Shown here: in pieces, positions 45,783-56,268 of the stretch
How positions within the stretch are numbered: position 1 is the stretch's first letter
Layout of the letters: each line of letters begins with the position of its first letter
Source: Pseudocercospora fijiensis CIRAD86
Lineage: Eukaryota; Ascomycota; Dothideomycetes; Mycosphaerellales; Mycosphaerellaceae
Direction of reading: 5' to 3'
Assembly (NCBI RefSeq): GCF_000340215.1
Contig: NW_006921533.1
Coordinates: forward strand, 6,291,424 to 6,355,423
DNA length: 64,000 bases
Position numbers and translations under genes: made by a program
Notes under the pieces: model-generated
Databases searched by the model: none
Told to the model about the DNA's origin: nothing
Seen by the model: the letters and a program-made list of their open reading frames with translations, nothing else

Positions 45783-46982
45783 TCACGACCAAGTCAAAAT
45801 CGGCTTAATCGTCTCACCCGTATGCATTTCATGCAAAGCCTTCTGAAAATCCTCGGCCGGCATCAACTTCATAAGTTTATCGACGGGAAACTTTCCCTCG
45901 CGATGCCATTGAATCATCTTGGGCACGTATTCCGGTGGATAAGCACCGCCTTCAATCGCACCAATCCATTGCTTTCCTGCGACCATGAATTCGAACCCGC
46001 TCACGCTGTTGAGAGTGTAATCGAAAGGTGGGCTGCCGACTTGAATGTACTTGCCATGGTTGCGTGTGAATTTCATACCAGCGTCCATCAGGACTGGGGC
46101 ACCGGTCGTGTCGATGGTGATGGTAGGGCCGACTCCGTCAGCGATTTCTTTGACCGTGTCTCCTAGAGTTTTGCCTTCGGCGAGTTTACTGCCATCGATG
46201 ACGTGCGTGCAACCGAGCTCTTTGGCGAGTTTCAGTCGGGATTCGACTTTGTCGATACCGATGATTGTTCTGCAGCCTTGGATCTTGGCGCCCATGACGG
46301 CGGAAAGTCCGACTCCACCAAGACCCATGATGCAGATGGCGTCTTTGGGGCCAGCGCCGGAGACGTTGATGACTGTACCGCTGCCGGTCTGAATCCCGCA
46401 GCCCAGAGGAGAGTATAGTTGGAGTTCCTGCTTGGTTTTGACTATGTCTTTGACGTTCACGACAGAGCATTCTTTTACGATGGACATGCCGGCGAAAGAG
46501 GATTGTCCGAAGAAACAGCCGTGCACTTCTGGTTCACCGGATCTGGAGGCGAGGTGGAAGGCCGGGAAGGGGCCGAAATTGCGCTCGTTGAATTCATTGC
46601 AGTTGGAGTAGTGGCCTGCTTTGCAGATTTCGCATTTTTGGCAGAAGGCGAAGGAGAGGAGGACTGGGTCGCCTTCTTGGGCTACTGTGACGCCTTTGCC
46701 GGCTTTGCGGACGTAGCCAGAGCCTCATGATATCGTCAATGAGCAGGACTTTCGAAGGGGGAGTGAATTGTACTTACCCTCGTGTCCCAAGACTCTTGGA
46801 TAGAAAGCAATTGGGGCCGCTCCACCGGGAATACCTCCAATCAGAGCATCTGTATGGCAGACACCCGTAGCGACCATCTCAACCAGAAGCTCGCCTTCCT
46901 CGAGCTCCCTCAGACTGACCTCTTCCATCTTCCAGCCTCCATTCTGGAGAGTGTCGTGAGACACAATTGCTTTGGTCGTCAT
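45783..46982 (-). CDS. Zinc-dependent alcohol dehydrogenase (aryl-alcohol type)
   Basis: This is an NAD(P)-dependent medium-chain dehydrogenase. Exons in transcript order: 46,982-46,778 and 46,723-45,783, giving 381 aa. The splice joins GHEG to SGYVRKAG across the conserved GHEGSG motif, which supports the model. The catalytic zinc site is visible (GVCHTD, GHEG). Structural zinc cysteines follow (CQKCEICKAGHYSNC), and the Rossmann motif reads GLGGVGLSAV with the dinucleotide-binding Asp in IGIDKVESR. Resemblance is to fungal aryl-alcohol or benzyl-alcohol dehydrogenases; the substrate cannot be told. An alternative in-frame stop follows the donor, so the intron is required. Confidence 0.92.
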
Positions 46983-48216
46983 TGTGTCTTGCTTGCCAGG
47001 AGCTGGATAAGCTCTACCGTGTTCTTCCTGCTCTTGCCAAATGTTTCGTAAAGAAGATGGGATGTTCGTGGAAGCTCTGCCGGTGCTCATATGCTCGAAA
47101 AGAAGACGGGCAATGACGGTAAAAGCGCAGGAAAGAGTCGAGCAGATGAGGGAAAGCAAATCACACCACGAGCTGCTCAAAGCTTGGATGTTTTTGTTAG
47201 CCTAGGCCTACCTCTCCAGCTCGGATGGCGTGCAGAATGGGGACGATGGGCCTCCAGCGGCTTCCAATCAGGGCGTATGTATGCTTCCGACAGACGAGCC
47301 GACTGACGTCTCCTCCTACCTTCGACCCGAAGCAGATGACGGAAAGAAAATGCTGATACTTAGCAGACAGGATGATGACGGTTGACGCGGGGCAATGGCG
47401 GGGACAGGCTCAATAGATCTACCTGGCCACGGATCACACCCAATGTGGCTTTGGCTACGAGGTGGTTGATACGGGTGCTGAGTCGGTTGTTGAATGTATT
47501 CTCGTGGTGAGGGAAATGCCAAAATGCATGCGCTTGCATTGCCTTCTCTTGAATGGCATTGCGGTGGCGATATGGCATGTGGAGACGGACGCGCCAAGAA
47601 GAGGTCGGTGATACATCGAGCGAGAGTCGTGGGTCCGGCAAAGAGCTGGGTGCATTCGTGAAGAGCCACGAAGCGGAGACATCGGAGAAGAAAGATGCGG
47701 TTGATAGAATATCAGCAATGTGATGCCTGATGGCGTTGAAAAAAAGACGACGACGAACAGCGAGCGAGCGAGGGTGAGGTGAAGACATCCCAGCCACAGC
47801 CACCATCAAGGTCAGGTCGTCCATGCGCCCCCCTCGGCCACGATCTTTGCTGGTATCAGCTTGGAGCTCGGAAGTAAGATACCGATTCCAATTGTGATTT
47901 ATCAGGCGCTTCAAGTAGCGTTCGGAAGTCTGTCGATTGGAGTATTCAGAGGACGGATTGAAAGGGACGAGAGAAAGAGATTGGAGCAGAGCATCGTGGA
48001 CACTGAAGCCGCACGTAACGGCCGCACGACAGTAATGAGCAATGAAACAGCATAACATGAGCTTGCCAAAAGGCCTGAGTGTGGTGCCGCGTTTGCATGA
48101 GTGACTACAGACATCGGCCCTGATTTCCAATGTCATGGCGTGACACCTCTGGTGCTGACTTGACTTCCAAATTCTCTTGTTGACTGCTGTGCTGCTGCTT
48201 ACTTAGTCATCCCCGA
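46983..48216. other. Long intergenic region, one doubtful open frame
   Basis: These 1,234 bp lie between the alcohol dehydrogenase start and the YBP1-like stop. A 258-codon minus-strand frame (47,360-48,136) begins with ATG. Its product is rich in His, Arg, Ser and Cys and lacks any motif or signal, so I did not call it a gene. An unidentified small gene cannot be excluded. Confidence 0.4.
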
Positions 48217-50241
48217 TCACGTTTCATTAAGCAACGGCACAGCGCTCGTCACTCTCCCGATGGTCTCCTCCAACAGCTTAGCTTCAGCTAGAACAGCATC
48301 GCTTTTCTCTGAAGCCAATGCTCCTCCGTCTTCCATCGCCTTCAAGAAACGTGCCTGGGCATCACGAAGCGGCTGGATGAAGCTGCCAGCCATGTCGTTG
48401 TTGTTCCAAAGCTCGGGGATTTCGAGCTTCTGGTGCAAGTGCTTCGCGCACAGTAGCAAGTAGAGAAAGTTCAAGCTCGCCAAGTAGAATGAGATGTTCA
48501 TCTGGAATGTCGTCCACGCGTCCTGAATCGGAGCAACGACAAGATCGGCAAGCAATTCTGGGAATAGGAAAGGTGCCAGGCTCTCGAGTGCGTGTGATTT
48601 GGCAAAGAGAGAATTGCCAGATCCATTCGGTGCCTGCTCGTGGTGGCGCTCATGATTCGGTGGGTTTGCCTCGATAGTCTCACCCTTGATCCAGCCGACA
48701 GCGGAGACTTTGAGATTCTCGAATGGACAATGCTCTAAGGTGTCGCGCACAAAAGCCAAGCGAACTTCCTCATCAGGCTGTGATCTGAGCACGGTACTTG
48801 TGAGATAATGCGCATGGCCTCTGAGATTAGCATTCGGGCAGTTGGACGATAGCAGGGCGACTGTCTGAAGATATTCATTGAACTGCTCGTCAGTAGCAGG
48901 ATCGCCGATGTTGTCTTGCTCCAATGACAACAAGCCGAGTGCCAGAATGGCATCGATGAGAGCTTCTGGTTCCGTTCCAAGCTGACCGTTTCCCATGCCA
49001 TGAGATGCCAGGCAGTGCTTCATCAGCTCCTGATGATCTGGGAAGAGCTGAAACGGCGGGACGGCGTCAAGTGGTCTGTGGTAAAGTACAGAAGACACGT
49101 GCCTCGCAGTGTACAACAGCAGCGACCCAAGCCTCGAGAGCGGAATATCGTCAGCGGAAGCCGGAGGCTCATCCTCGCCTTGGCCTTGAGAAGAGACCTT
49201 CTCCACAGTAATCGCAGCTTCTTGCAGTTCTTCATTTGATAACCTCAAGTCCTGGGCCAAAGTGACCAACTGACCGATAGCATCTATTCTTCTGTGCAAG
49301 GTCTTTTCATCTCCAAATCGACTCGCAAATGTCTTGGTTTCGGGCACAGTACGCTCAGGATGCAGCTGCTCCATGATGCGACTGCACCACGCCATGCCGG
49401 GAACATTATCATGTGACGGAAGATTGAGCATATATTCCTCAATGACGTGTGTGATGAAAGCTTGAAGGAGCTTTCTCTGCATCGCAGACTCTTCGGCGGT
49501 CGACTCGACGACTGCCGGGCCTTCAGGATCTGCAGCATTCTGAGCCTTCGCCATCGCGTTCGAGCTCTGCATGCCACTGCTCTTCCTGGCTGGCAGCGTT
49601 GGCCGCGCGATGCCAGAGACAGCTTTGACTGTCTTGACAATTGCCTGAATCATTTCCTCGCGATACTCATGGGAATTCGAGAAACTTGCCAGGATTGCTT
49701 GGAGAGTCGTGCTGAGAAATCTGCTCGGGAACTTGGTCTTGATGCGAGTTTGCAGTATTGCGAGCATCGACAGAAGCGCCACGAACTGCTGGACTGGAAG
49801 TGGCAATGGCCCTGGAACTTCGACAGCTTGCTTTGGAGCCGAACCATCGTCCGGCGGTGCAGTCTTCAACGGATAAGTATTAGAGTCGGCTCTCTCACGA
49901 GCATCGCTGGCTTCTGCAGTCGAGTCTTCATCTTCGTTCTCTTCATCTTCGACTTGATCATACTCAATCAGTCGCAAGCTTTCTGTCGCCTTTAGAATCA
50001 CTTCTCGTGGGTTACCCAGTCGCGCGATATCTCGCAGGCACTGCTCGGAATCTGGGAGATGTGGCACCAGTAGATGGACCAGATCCCAGCCAATATTCGT
50101 CGTCAAGGTTTCATCTTGCAGCACCTTGTGCAGTGTCGGCAAGTTTTCAGGTTTGAGGTTATATTCGATAATCGTCAAGTATGTCCAGTAGTCTGTCGCC
50201 GGTGGTAGCGCGCTTAGCAACGGGCTCTCTTCTTCTGCCAT
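48217..50241 (-). CDS. YAP1-binding protein 1/2 family (DUF1760) protein
   Basis: This is a 674-aa single-exon protein with the features of the Ybp1/Ybp2 family. In yeast Ybp1 supports oxidation of the Yap1 transcription factor and Ybp2 has kinetochore-linked roles. The N-terminal segment WTYLTIIEYNLKPENLPTLH, followed by IGWDLVHLLVPHLPDSEQCL, and the later GNPREVILK region are characteristic. A disordered acidic insert (EDEENEDEDSTAEASD) precedes a helical core. The C-terminal region NISFYLASLNFLYLLLCAKH is typical. I start at the ATG at 50,241 because the frame farther upstream has only a GTG. Assignment is from general resemblance, so which paralogue it represents is open. Confidence 0.8.
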   Translation of the reverse strand: MAEEESPLLSALPPATDYWTYLTIIEYNLKPENLPTLHKVLQDETLTTNIGWDLVHLLVPHLPDSEQCLRDIARLGNPREVILKATESLRLIEYDQVEDEENEDEDSTAEASDARERADSNTYPLKTAPPDDGSAPKQAVEVPGPLPLPVQQFVALLSMLAILQTRIKTKFPSRFLSTTLQAILASFSNSHEYREEMIQAIVKTVKAVSGIARPTLPARKSSGMQSSNAMAKAQNAADPEGPAVVESTAEESAMQRKLLQAFITHVIEEYMLNLPSHDNVPGMAWCSRIMEQLHPERTVPETKTFASRFGDEKTLHRRIDAIGQLVTLAQDLRLSNEELQEAAITVEKVSSQGQGEDEPPASADDIPLSRLGSLLLYTARHVSSVLYHRPLDAVPPFQLFPDHQELMKHCLASHGMGNGQLGTEPEALIDAILALGLLSLEQDNIGDPATDEQFNEYLQTVALLSSNCPNANLRGHAHYLTSTVLRSQPDEEVRLAFVRDTLEHCPFENLKVSAVGWIKGETIEANPPNHERHHEQAPNGSGNSLFAKSHALESLAPFLFPELLADLVVAPIQDAWTTFQMNISFYLASLNFLYLLLCAKHLHQKLEIPELWNNNDMAGSFIQPLRDAQARFLKAMEDGGALASEKSDAVLAEAKLLEETIGRVTSAVPLLNET

Positions 50242-50664
50242 GTTGGTGGTGAAGCTGTCGGAGGCAAAGTTCAAGTCAAGACTCAATAGCTCCGTTTGGG
50301 CCTGTGCCCGCACTGGTCACTTTGGCGCTTGGCGCGTCCAGCAGCACTATGCTCAATATCCTCAAATAAGTGGACGAGCTGCCCTGGAAGCCGTTCTTTG
50401 CCTGCAAGTGCAGTGCCTTGTGATCGCAAGACAGCTTGGAAGTTGGAAGCAGGCAGAGGACAAACGTGTTCATCCTTGCATGCGCCCCGCCAAGACAGCT
50501 CCACTTCAACGAGACAAACAACGAGCATTGCTTCAAGCATACACCCAGCACGCTTTTCCTAGGTATACATATTTACACACTCCGATCAAGCGCTTTCTGC
50601 TGCAGCAACCCAATGCACCTGACGCGATTCTATTTTCTTTTAGGACCACACGTCTGGGTGTTGC
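50242..50664. other. Intergenic region between two minus-strand genes
   Basis: These 423 bp hold the YBP1-like promoter and the 3' UTR of the upstream gene. Overlapping short frames on both strands have no recognisable product. Confidence 0.45.
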
Positions 50665-51699
50665 TTACTTAGTGCCTTTGCTAGTGTCCACAGTGCCTTT
50701 TGCCTTTGCCGTCTCTGGCGAGCCATCGACCTTAGTCGACTTCTCGCTGCTTGAATCGATTGGTATAGAGTGCTTGGTATCGGTATTGGACATGCCTTCT
50801 TGCTTCTTCGCCATGCTTCCCTGGCCTCCGTCCTTTGGTCCAGCACTTCCCTTCTGCAATACGCATGTTAGCCTCGATCTTCGATCCATGATTCCGTCTG
50901 ATACGTACATCCGAGCCAGTCTCGCCTAGCTTTTGTCCAGTCTTGGTGGTCTTTGATCCTGTGCGCTTTTGTTTAGCATCCGCTCGGTCATGCGCAGACT
51001 CCTTAGAGAGCACAGAAATGCTCGTCACTCACCTGAGCCTACAGCCTCGGGAGGCTGATCGTCGGCACCGTCAGCATCATTGCCTTCGTTCGACTTATTG
51101 CTATCCTTCTTCTCTGCGCTCTTCTCCGCTTTGTCGTCGGATTTCTTCTCCTTGTCATCGGACTTCTCTTCCTTCTTTTGGTCAGCCTTGTTATCAGACT
51201 TCTCGCTCTTCGCCTCAGGCTTGTCCTCCTTCTTCTCGTCAGCCTCCTCTGCTGACTCCTGCTCGTTGCCAGAGGCTTGCTCCTCTTCTCCGGATGGCTT
51301 TTCTGAAGATTCATCCTTCTCCTCGCCATGTTCCGCATGGTCGCCGTGATCTCCATGGCCATGACCATGACCTTTCTTCTTCTCCGGCCAAAGGTACCAG
51401 CATGATGGAGGAGTGATGGCTAAAGCTGCCAGCAGCCTTTGGCATGATGTCAATGGAGATGTTCTGAATGTTTGTCGACCGGACCAGGCCATTATCACGG
51501 TGCATCCGTCGGCGTGCAAGTAAACTCACCATGGCAGGTCTGAACTGGGCTCACTATGGCCTCCATGGCCGCCGCTGCTGGCGAAGCGCTTTGCGACCAG
51601 CTGTGTCCGCGCTGGGGCGGCCCGTACAGTTGCGCGTGCACCAGAGTGTCGCAAAGACGACTGAAGGCTCCGCAGAGCATTCGGACGTACGATTGGCAT
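50665..51699 (-). CDS. Lys/Glu-rich probable mitochondrial membrane protein
   Basis: This is a four-exon gene in transcript order: 51,699-51,530, 51,436-51,033, 50,958-50,909 and 50,853-50,665, giving 270 aa. The N-terminus is Arg/Ala/Ser-rich without acidic residues (MPIVRPNALRSLQSSLRHSG, then KRFASSGGHG), a typical mitochondrial presequence. One membrane segment follows (LPWLLAALAITPPSCWYLWP). The rest is a low-complexity His/Gly and Lys/Glu/Asp/Ser tract (KSDDKEKKSDDKAEK) and a tail with TDTKHSIPI and PETAKAKGTVD, which look conserved in filamentous fungi. Function is unknown. The frame is intact only with all three introns (GTGAGT, GTGAGT and GTACGT donors). A MULE transposon starts 127 bp upstream of the ATG. 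Confidence 0.75.
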
Positions 51700-51816
51700 G
51701 TTGGCGAGCGTCAATGGCACAAATTATTGCATGCAGATGCGATGGAATAAAGCCTTTGAGAGCTGGACGAAGCTTCCTTGCGATCCAGCCCTCTTCGGCA
51801 ACGGAAGGAAGCAACG

Positions 51817-51825
51817 GCAGCAACC
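51817..51825. repeat. Target site duplication of the MULE, left copy
   Basis: GCAGCAACC directly precedes the left inverted end and recurs exactly at 55,260-55,268 directly after the right inverted end. Nine bases is the usual duplication for Mutator-like elements. Confidence 0.92.
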
Positions 51826-51868
51826 GGGCGCGACTATTCGAGAATCCACTCCGGCTATATAGGAATCC
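51826..51868 (+). repeat. Left terminal inverted repeat of the MULE
   Basis: It shares GACTATTCGAGAATCCACTC with the reverse complement of 55,217-55,259. About seven mismatches in 43 bp are mostly transitions toward the inner side. Confidence 0.88.
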
Positions 51869-52063
51869 GCGCGTCCGATCGCGGAGGAGGCCTAAGGCAA
51901 ATTTATTAGTCGTGTTCTCCACCACTAGACCTTACTGTTACCGCTGTTTTAATCGCTGTTTTAACCTTACCGTCGCCGCTATTTTAACCTTACCGTCGCC
52001 GCTATTTTAACCCTACCGTCGCTATATTATTAAGCCCTTCCGCGTAGTTATAAGCCGAGTATA

Positions 52064-55000
52064 ATGCCGCCGCCTCCGCCGCCTCTACTACCGCCGCCGC
52101 CGCCCCTATTTAATAGTATAATCCTAAGGTCTTCTAGTTATAAAGAATACGTAGTAAGAGGCTATAGCAAGAGCGAGAGCCGTACCTAGGCAACCTCGGA
52201 GGCCTTGAATTATAGGTTAAATAGGTATATAGACTAAAGGACTATCTAGCCTACTAATACTAGGAGGGTGTCGACTGTTAGTATTTAAAGCAATTCCTCT
52301 TAGACTTCTAGGAAGATATAGCGGAGAGCGAGCGGTCGTACTAGTAGCGCTATATTAGTTATTAGTATAAGGCTAGACACGATAGTCTTAATCCCTCTAA
52401 CTAGTTAGCTAGTAAGCTAGATAGTACCTTCGAGACCCTTAACCTAACTATCCCCTTTATCGACGATTTGCTAGAATAGTACGAAGTAGGGTACAAAGCG
52501 ATCCGCTTTATACTATATACTATACCTAGTAAAAGGTAGAGGCTACTAAGCAGTAAGGGTAGTAAATAGAATAGTAAAGAAGAAGAAGAAGTTAAAGTTA
52601 GTAGTAGTAGTAGTAGCGATAGTAATAACGGCGAAGGCAGGGTTAGTTAGTAAGAACAACGCCCTCCTTCGGTAGAAATCGAGTCTCCTTAATAACTAGC
52701 CTATAACTTTAGCAACAACGACGAATATAGTAACTAGTCCGAGTTAGAGGCAGAGGCTTATAAACCTAGATCGTACGCAACTATCGAGAACCCCGAAAAC
52801 TAGGTATTTAATAGTATTATAGCAGCCGAGGACTATATAGACACATTCGCACTAGAGAAGGGGTTTAAGCTTAGAAGGACTAGCTATAAGCGCAATAAGG
52901 ACTATACTTACTAGACCTTCTTACTACGCTGCGCTAAGTATTTAACACCGGTATTACGCGAGATAGTAAGGAAGAAGCGTAACGAGAGAAGGCTTCTTTA
53001 TCCTACTACTAAGACTCGTAAAGGCCGCTTAAAGAAGTGTAATTGCCCTTAGTCTATAGCCCTTACTACAGACGACTAGAAGGACCCCGACAATAGTACC
53101 TAGTCTCTTACATTTAATAGCTCTAACTATAACTATCTAGTAGTCTATCTAATAGCGCTAGCTAATTACCGCCGCCGAGCTCGTACGATAGAGATTGTTA
53201 AGGCTATATTATAGTTGAGGTCTATAGGCGTTACTAATCGACAGATTAAGGCCGCTATTAAGCTCCGTTTTAGTAGTAGTAGTAGAGACTAGCAATCGCC
53301 TATCGTACCCGCTACTTTACGAGACATCTCAAATGCCTAGCAAAAGGCTAAGAAGTTGCGACTCGCTAGCAAATTAGTAGTCGATAAGACGATTAAGGAC
53401 CTCCTATAATAGAACTACTTCGTACGGAAGGCTGTCGGTACTAGACTAAGCGGTAAGCAACGGTTAGAATAGCTGTATTTCTCGCACCCTAAGATAATTA
53501 ATATATATAAGAATTGCCCGGATATTATAGTTATAGATTGCACCTACAAGACTAACGATTATAGCATGCCGCTACTTATAATCGCCTTACTTAACTAATT
53601 CAACTAGATCTTCCCTTTAGCGCTAATATTTATACCTAGACAGGCTACTAAACAGTATTCTATCGCTATTAGCTGTACGTAGGAGTTGCTATCGGAATAC
53701 AGCGTAGAAGAGCCTCGCCTTATTATCTACGACCGTAATAGGGCATTAATAAAGGCCCTAGTAAGCGACTAGCTTTACCTACGTACTTAGCTCTACCGCT
53801 AGCATATTAGACGCATAGTAGAAGCTAATGCGAAGGCCTTTCTTAGTACTAGACTACCTAATCTATCGATAAAGCGTAGGCTATTAAGTCTAGCGGTATA
53901 GGACTTTATAGACCTATTTAACGCCGCTATCGGCTCTTAGTCTATTAACTCGTTTACTAGCAACTGTAGGCGTCTTAAAGAGGGCAAGATTGCCGCTAGC
54001 AATAGTGAACTAGCTCGTAACTACTCGGACAACGAGGCATAGCATAGACTAGCTTAATACGTCGCGGATATCTAGTAGATCTATCGAGAATAGTATATTA
54101 AATACTAGATCGATAGAATACGCTATTTTAGCAATACAACGACGTCGCCTATCGAAGGTTGCTATACTAGTATTAAGGCTTAGTTAACAACCTATAGGAA
54201 CGATATCTATAGCTTTATTAACCGTATAGTGCCCTATTTCTAGCACTAAGTTAACCGCTATAGGGTAATAATTGGACTCGAGATTATACGACTAGTAACG
54301 GTATTCGCAAACGACCTATTATATATATAAGTTGTTAGGTATATTAGTACCTTCGCTCTACGTAAAGTAGCCGAGAGAAGGGCACTTATATACGTCGAGA
54401 TTAAGAAGAAGAAGTCTTCTACTAGCGACTATTTACCGCTAGATTATACCTAGTATTATCGGAGGGTCTATAGCTTAAATTGTATATACTAGATGCTAGT
54501 ACTTAAGGAGTCTGTAACCGGTATTCTTACTATTCGTATGTTTAAGAAGCACTAGCGAGTACTAAGGAGTAATTACAATAGCAACGAGACAACTACTTAC
54601 CGTACCTTAGAGCTACTAAAGCGGATTAACAACCGACTAGCTCGTACGACTCGACGTATTGCGACTAGACCTAAGCTTATTAAACAAGCCGCTAAGGCTA
54701 TAGACTAGCAAGAAGCGATAAGATAGGCCGAGCCGGGGAGGCCTATTCTACCGCTACTAGCACTACGAGAACGTTTACGCAAGGGCTATACATACAAAAC
54801 GGCCTATAGGAGGTGCAAGTGCGTTAAAGACAACGTAGACTACTACTCTAGCTATTATAAGTATAGGTAGTGCGATAGAAACCCTATATCTACTTATACT
54901 TATTTATCTACTTAGGAAGGACCTCCGCCCGCTCTAAGGGCTCTACTAGTACCTACAGCGCTAGTAGGTATACTAGATTACACTGAGATTGTATAGTAGG

Positions 55001-55119
55001 AGCTATATATTAATGCGAGGGTCGTAGAACCTTATTTGCTAGGTAGGCAGTATACCTAGAACAGTTAGGATTAGCTATAGTGTCGAATTCTACGTCTATT
55101 ATTTACTCAATTCTACTAA
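52064..55119 (+). pseudogene. Degenerate MULE transposase
   Basis: From about 52,390 one frame reads as a transposase of the MULE/FAR1-related class. An acidic Ser-rich linker (about 52,560-52,640) precedes the core, where IIVIDCTYKTNDYSMPLL (about 53,520-53,575) carries the first catalytic Asp and LIIYDRNRALIKAL (about 53,720-53,765) the second. Then follow a His-containing segment (about 53,800) and a long helical C-terminal region ending at a TAA near 55,117. A proline-rich start (MPPPPPP at 52,064) lies in a different frame, so a frameshift or a former intron must lie between. Roughly every tenth codon is TAG/TAA in place of Gln or Trp, so the protein cannot be made. Confidence 0.85.
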
Positions 55120-55216
55120 GCAGCTAGTATAGGCATCAGAAGTCACCATGCGATGTTCTACAGTGTGGATTACTAACAATGTGGTCTCACCGAGACCGGA
55201 GCGGCCCTAGGTCCGT

Positions 55217-55259
55217 AGATTCTCGAATAACCGGAGTGGATTCTCGAATAGTCTCGCCC
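55217..55259 (-). repeat. Right terminal inverted repeat of the MULE
   Basis: This is the inverted partner of 51,826-51,868 and less mutated than the left copy. It is followed at once by the target duplication GCAGCAACC (55,260-55,268). Confidence 0.88.
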
Positions 55260-55268
55260 GCAGCAACC

Positions 55269-56268
55269 GGGCATTGCATGACAACCACGCCACGCTATTT
55301 TCGTTGTCGATCTTGCACAATGGTATGAAGATATATTGTTGGCATGTGGCTTTACGCACCATACAGAAGAGGTCAAAGAAGGGATCCGAGTCACGGAATG
55401 AATCAAGACTTGGATGCTTCTGAACTGAAGCAGCCATTGAGTTTACAGCACGCGTAAACATGATCAGATAAAGTGGCATTCTTGCCGGATGGGACAAAAT
55501 CAGCTTCTGACATCCTCCTGACCCAGCAGATGTTTTATAAAAATGCTCATTGAATGTCAGCTCGCCCCGAGAACTACTCACGCTCTTCGCTGCAGCTGCT
55601 CCGAGCATTTCGTTCTAACGGTTGCCGGGCAGAATGTCGATGTCGATGCTATCACTCCCCCTCCTCCTCCTCCTCCTCCTCTCAATTCCCCTAATCTTCG
55701 ACATAATCGTAACAATTCTCTCGAACCCTTCTTCGGGTTTCTACAAAATCTCATATCCAGAAGCACGACAGATCGGTATTCTTCCACACTTACGAAGGTT
55801 TTTTTTTTCACGGCTACAGTGAAAATCCGCGGCTTGGTGATAATATGGGAATAGGAAAATTTTGGGATTGATGATTTTTTGCCGGATGGGTGTTGCGATT
55901 TTTTGATGCAGTTAAGAGTCTGAGACGAATTGGGAGGGATGCTTAGGTTGGAAACATGTTGGGTGGGTTCCGTTCAGGTTGATTGGGAGGATGGGGTGTT
56001 GGAGGGGGTTGATTGATTGATTAGGATTTCACTTGTGGGATCGGGGGCGAGATGAAGGTGCATCAGGAGCATTTTGTTTGGGAACTTGATTTGGAACGAT
56101 ATGAAGGTTGTTCGTTGAAAATACGCGAGGTTCATTCAAAATGCTCTATGGGCTCCATGCCTCGCGAGCTGATTTCGTGAGGTGGTGCCGTTGCCGACTA
56201 TTCAATCCTGTACAGTGGGACCAATCTTTCGACTCATTCTTGAGTTTGGAATGCGCATCACTCTTCTC
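55269..56268. other. Intergenic region with CTC and TTGA microsatellites
   Basis: About 1 kb lies between the MULE and the 3' end of the GH72 gene. It has a (CTC)n run at about 55,657-55,683 and a TTGATTGATTGATT run at about 56,009-56,022. A minus-strand frame (ATG at 55,608) enters the MULE target site. No gene is supported. Confidence 0.5.

Larger units (their letters stand above)
51826..55259 (+). mobile_element. RIP-mutated Mutator-like DNA transposon (MULE)
   Basis: This complete element is 3,434 bp long, bounded by a 9-bp target duplication and terminal inverted repeats of about 43 bp. The left end begins GGGCGCGACTATTCGAG and the right end, read inward, GGGCGAGACTATTCGAG; the first 33 positions differ at two sites. 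The interior is AT-rich with TAG/TAA codons throughout a transposase-like frame. The GC-rich ends and flanks contrast sharply with the mutated interior. On the right, the motif ATTCGAGAATC of the inverted repeat occurs twice. Confidence 0.93.

Noticed and set aside
47360..48136. 258-codon minus-strand frame
   Set aside because: No motif, signal or membrane segment and an unusual Cys/His/Arg/Ser composition; the region is probably non-coding, though this is not proven.
55622..55822. Leu-rich hydrophobic small frame that could pass for a membrane peptide
   Set aside because: The Leu run is simply the (CTC)n microsatellite read in one frame.
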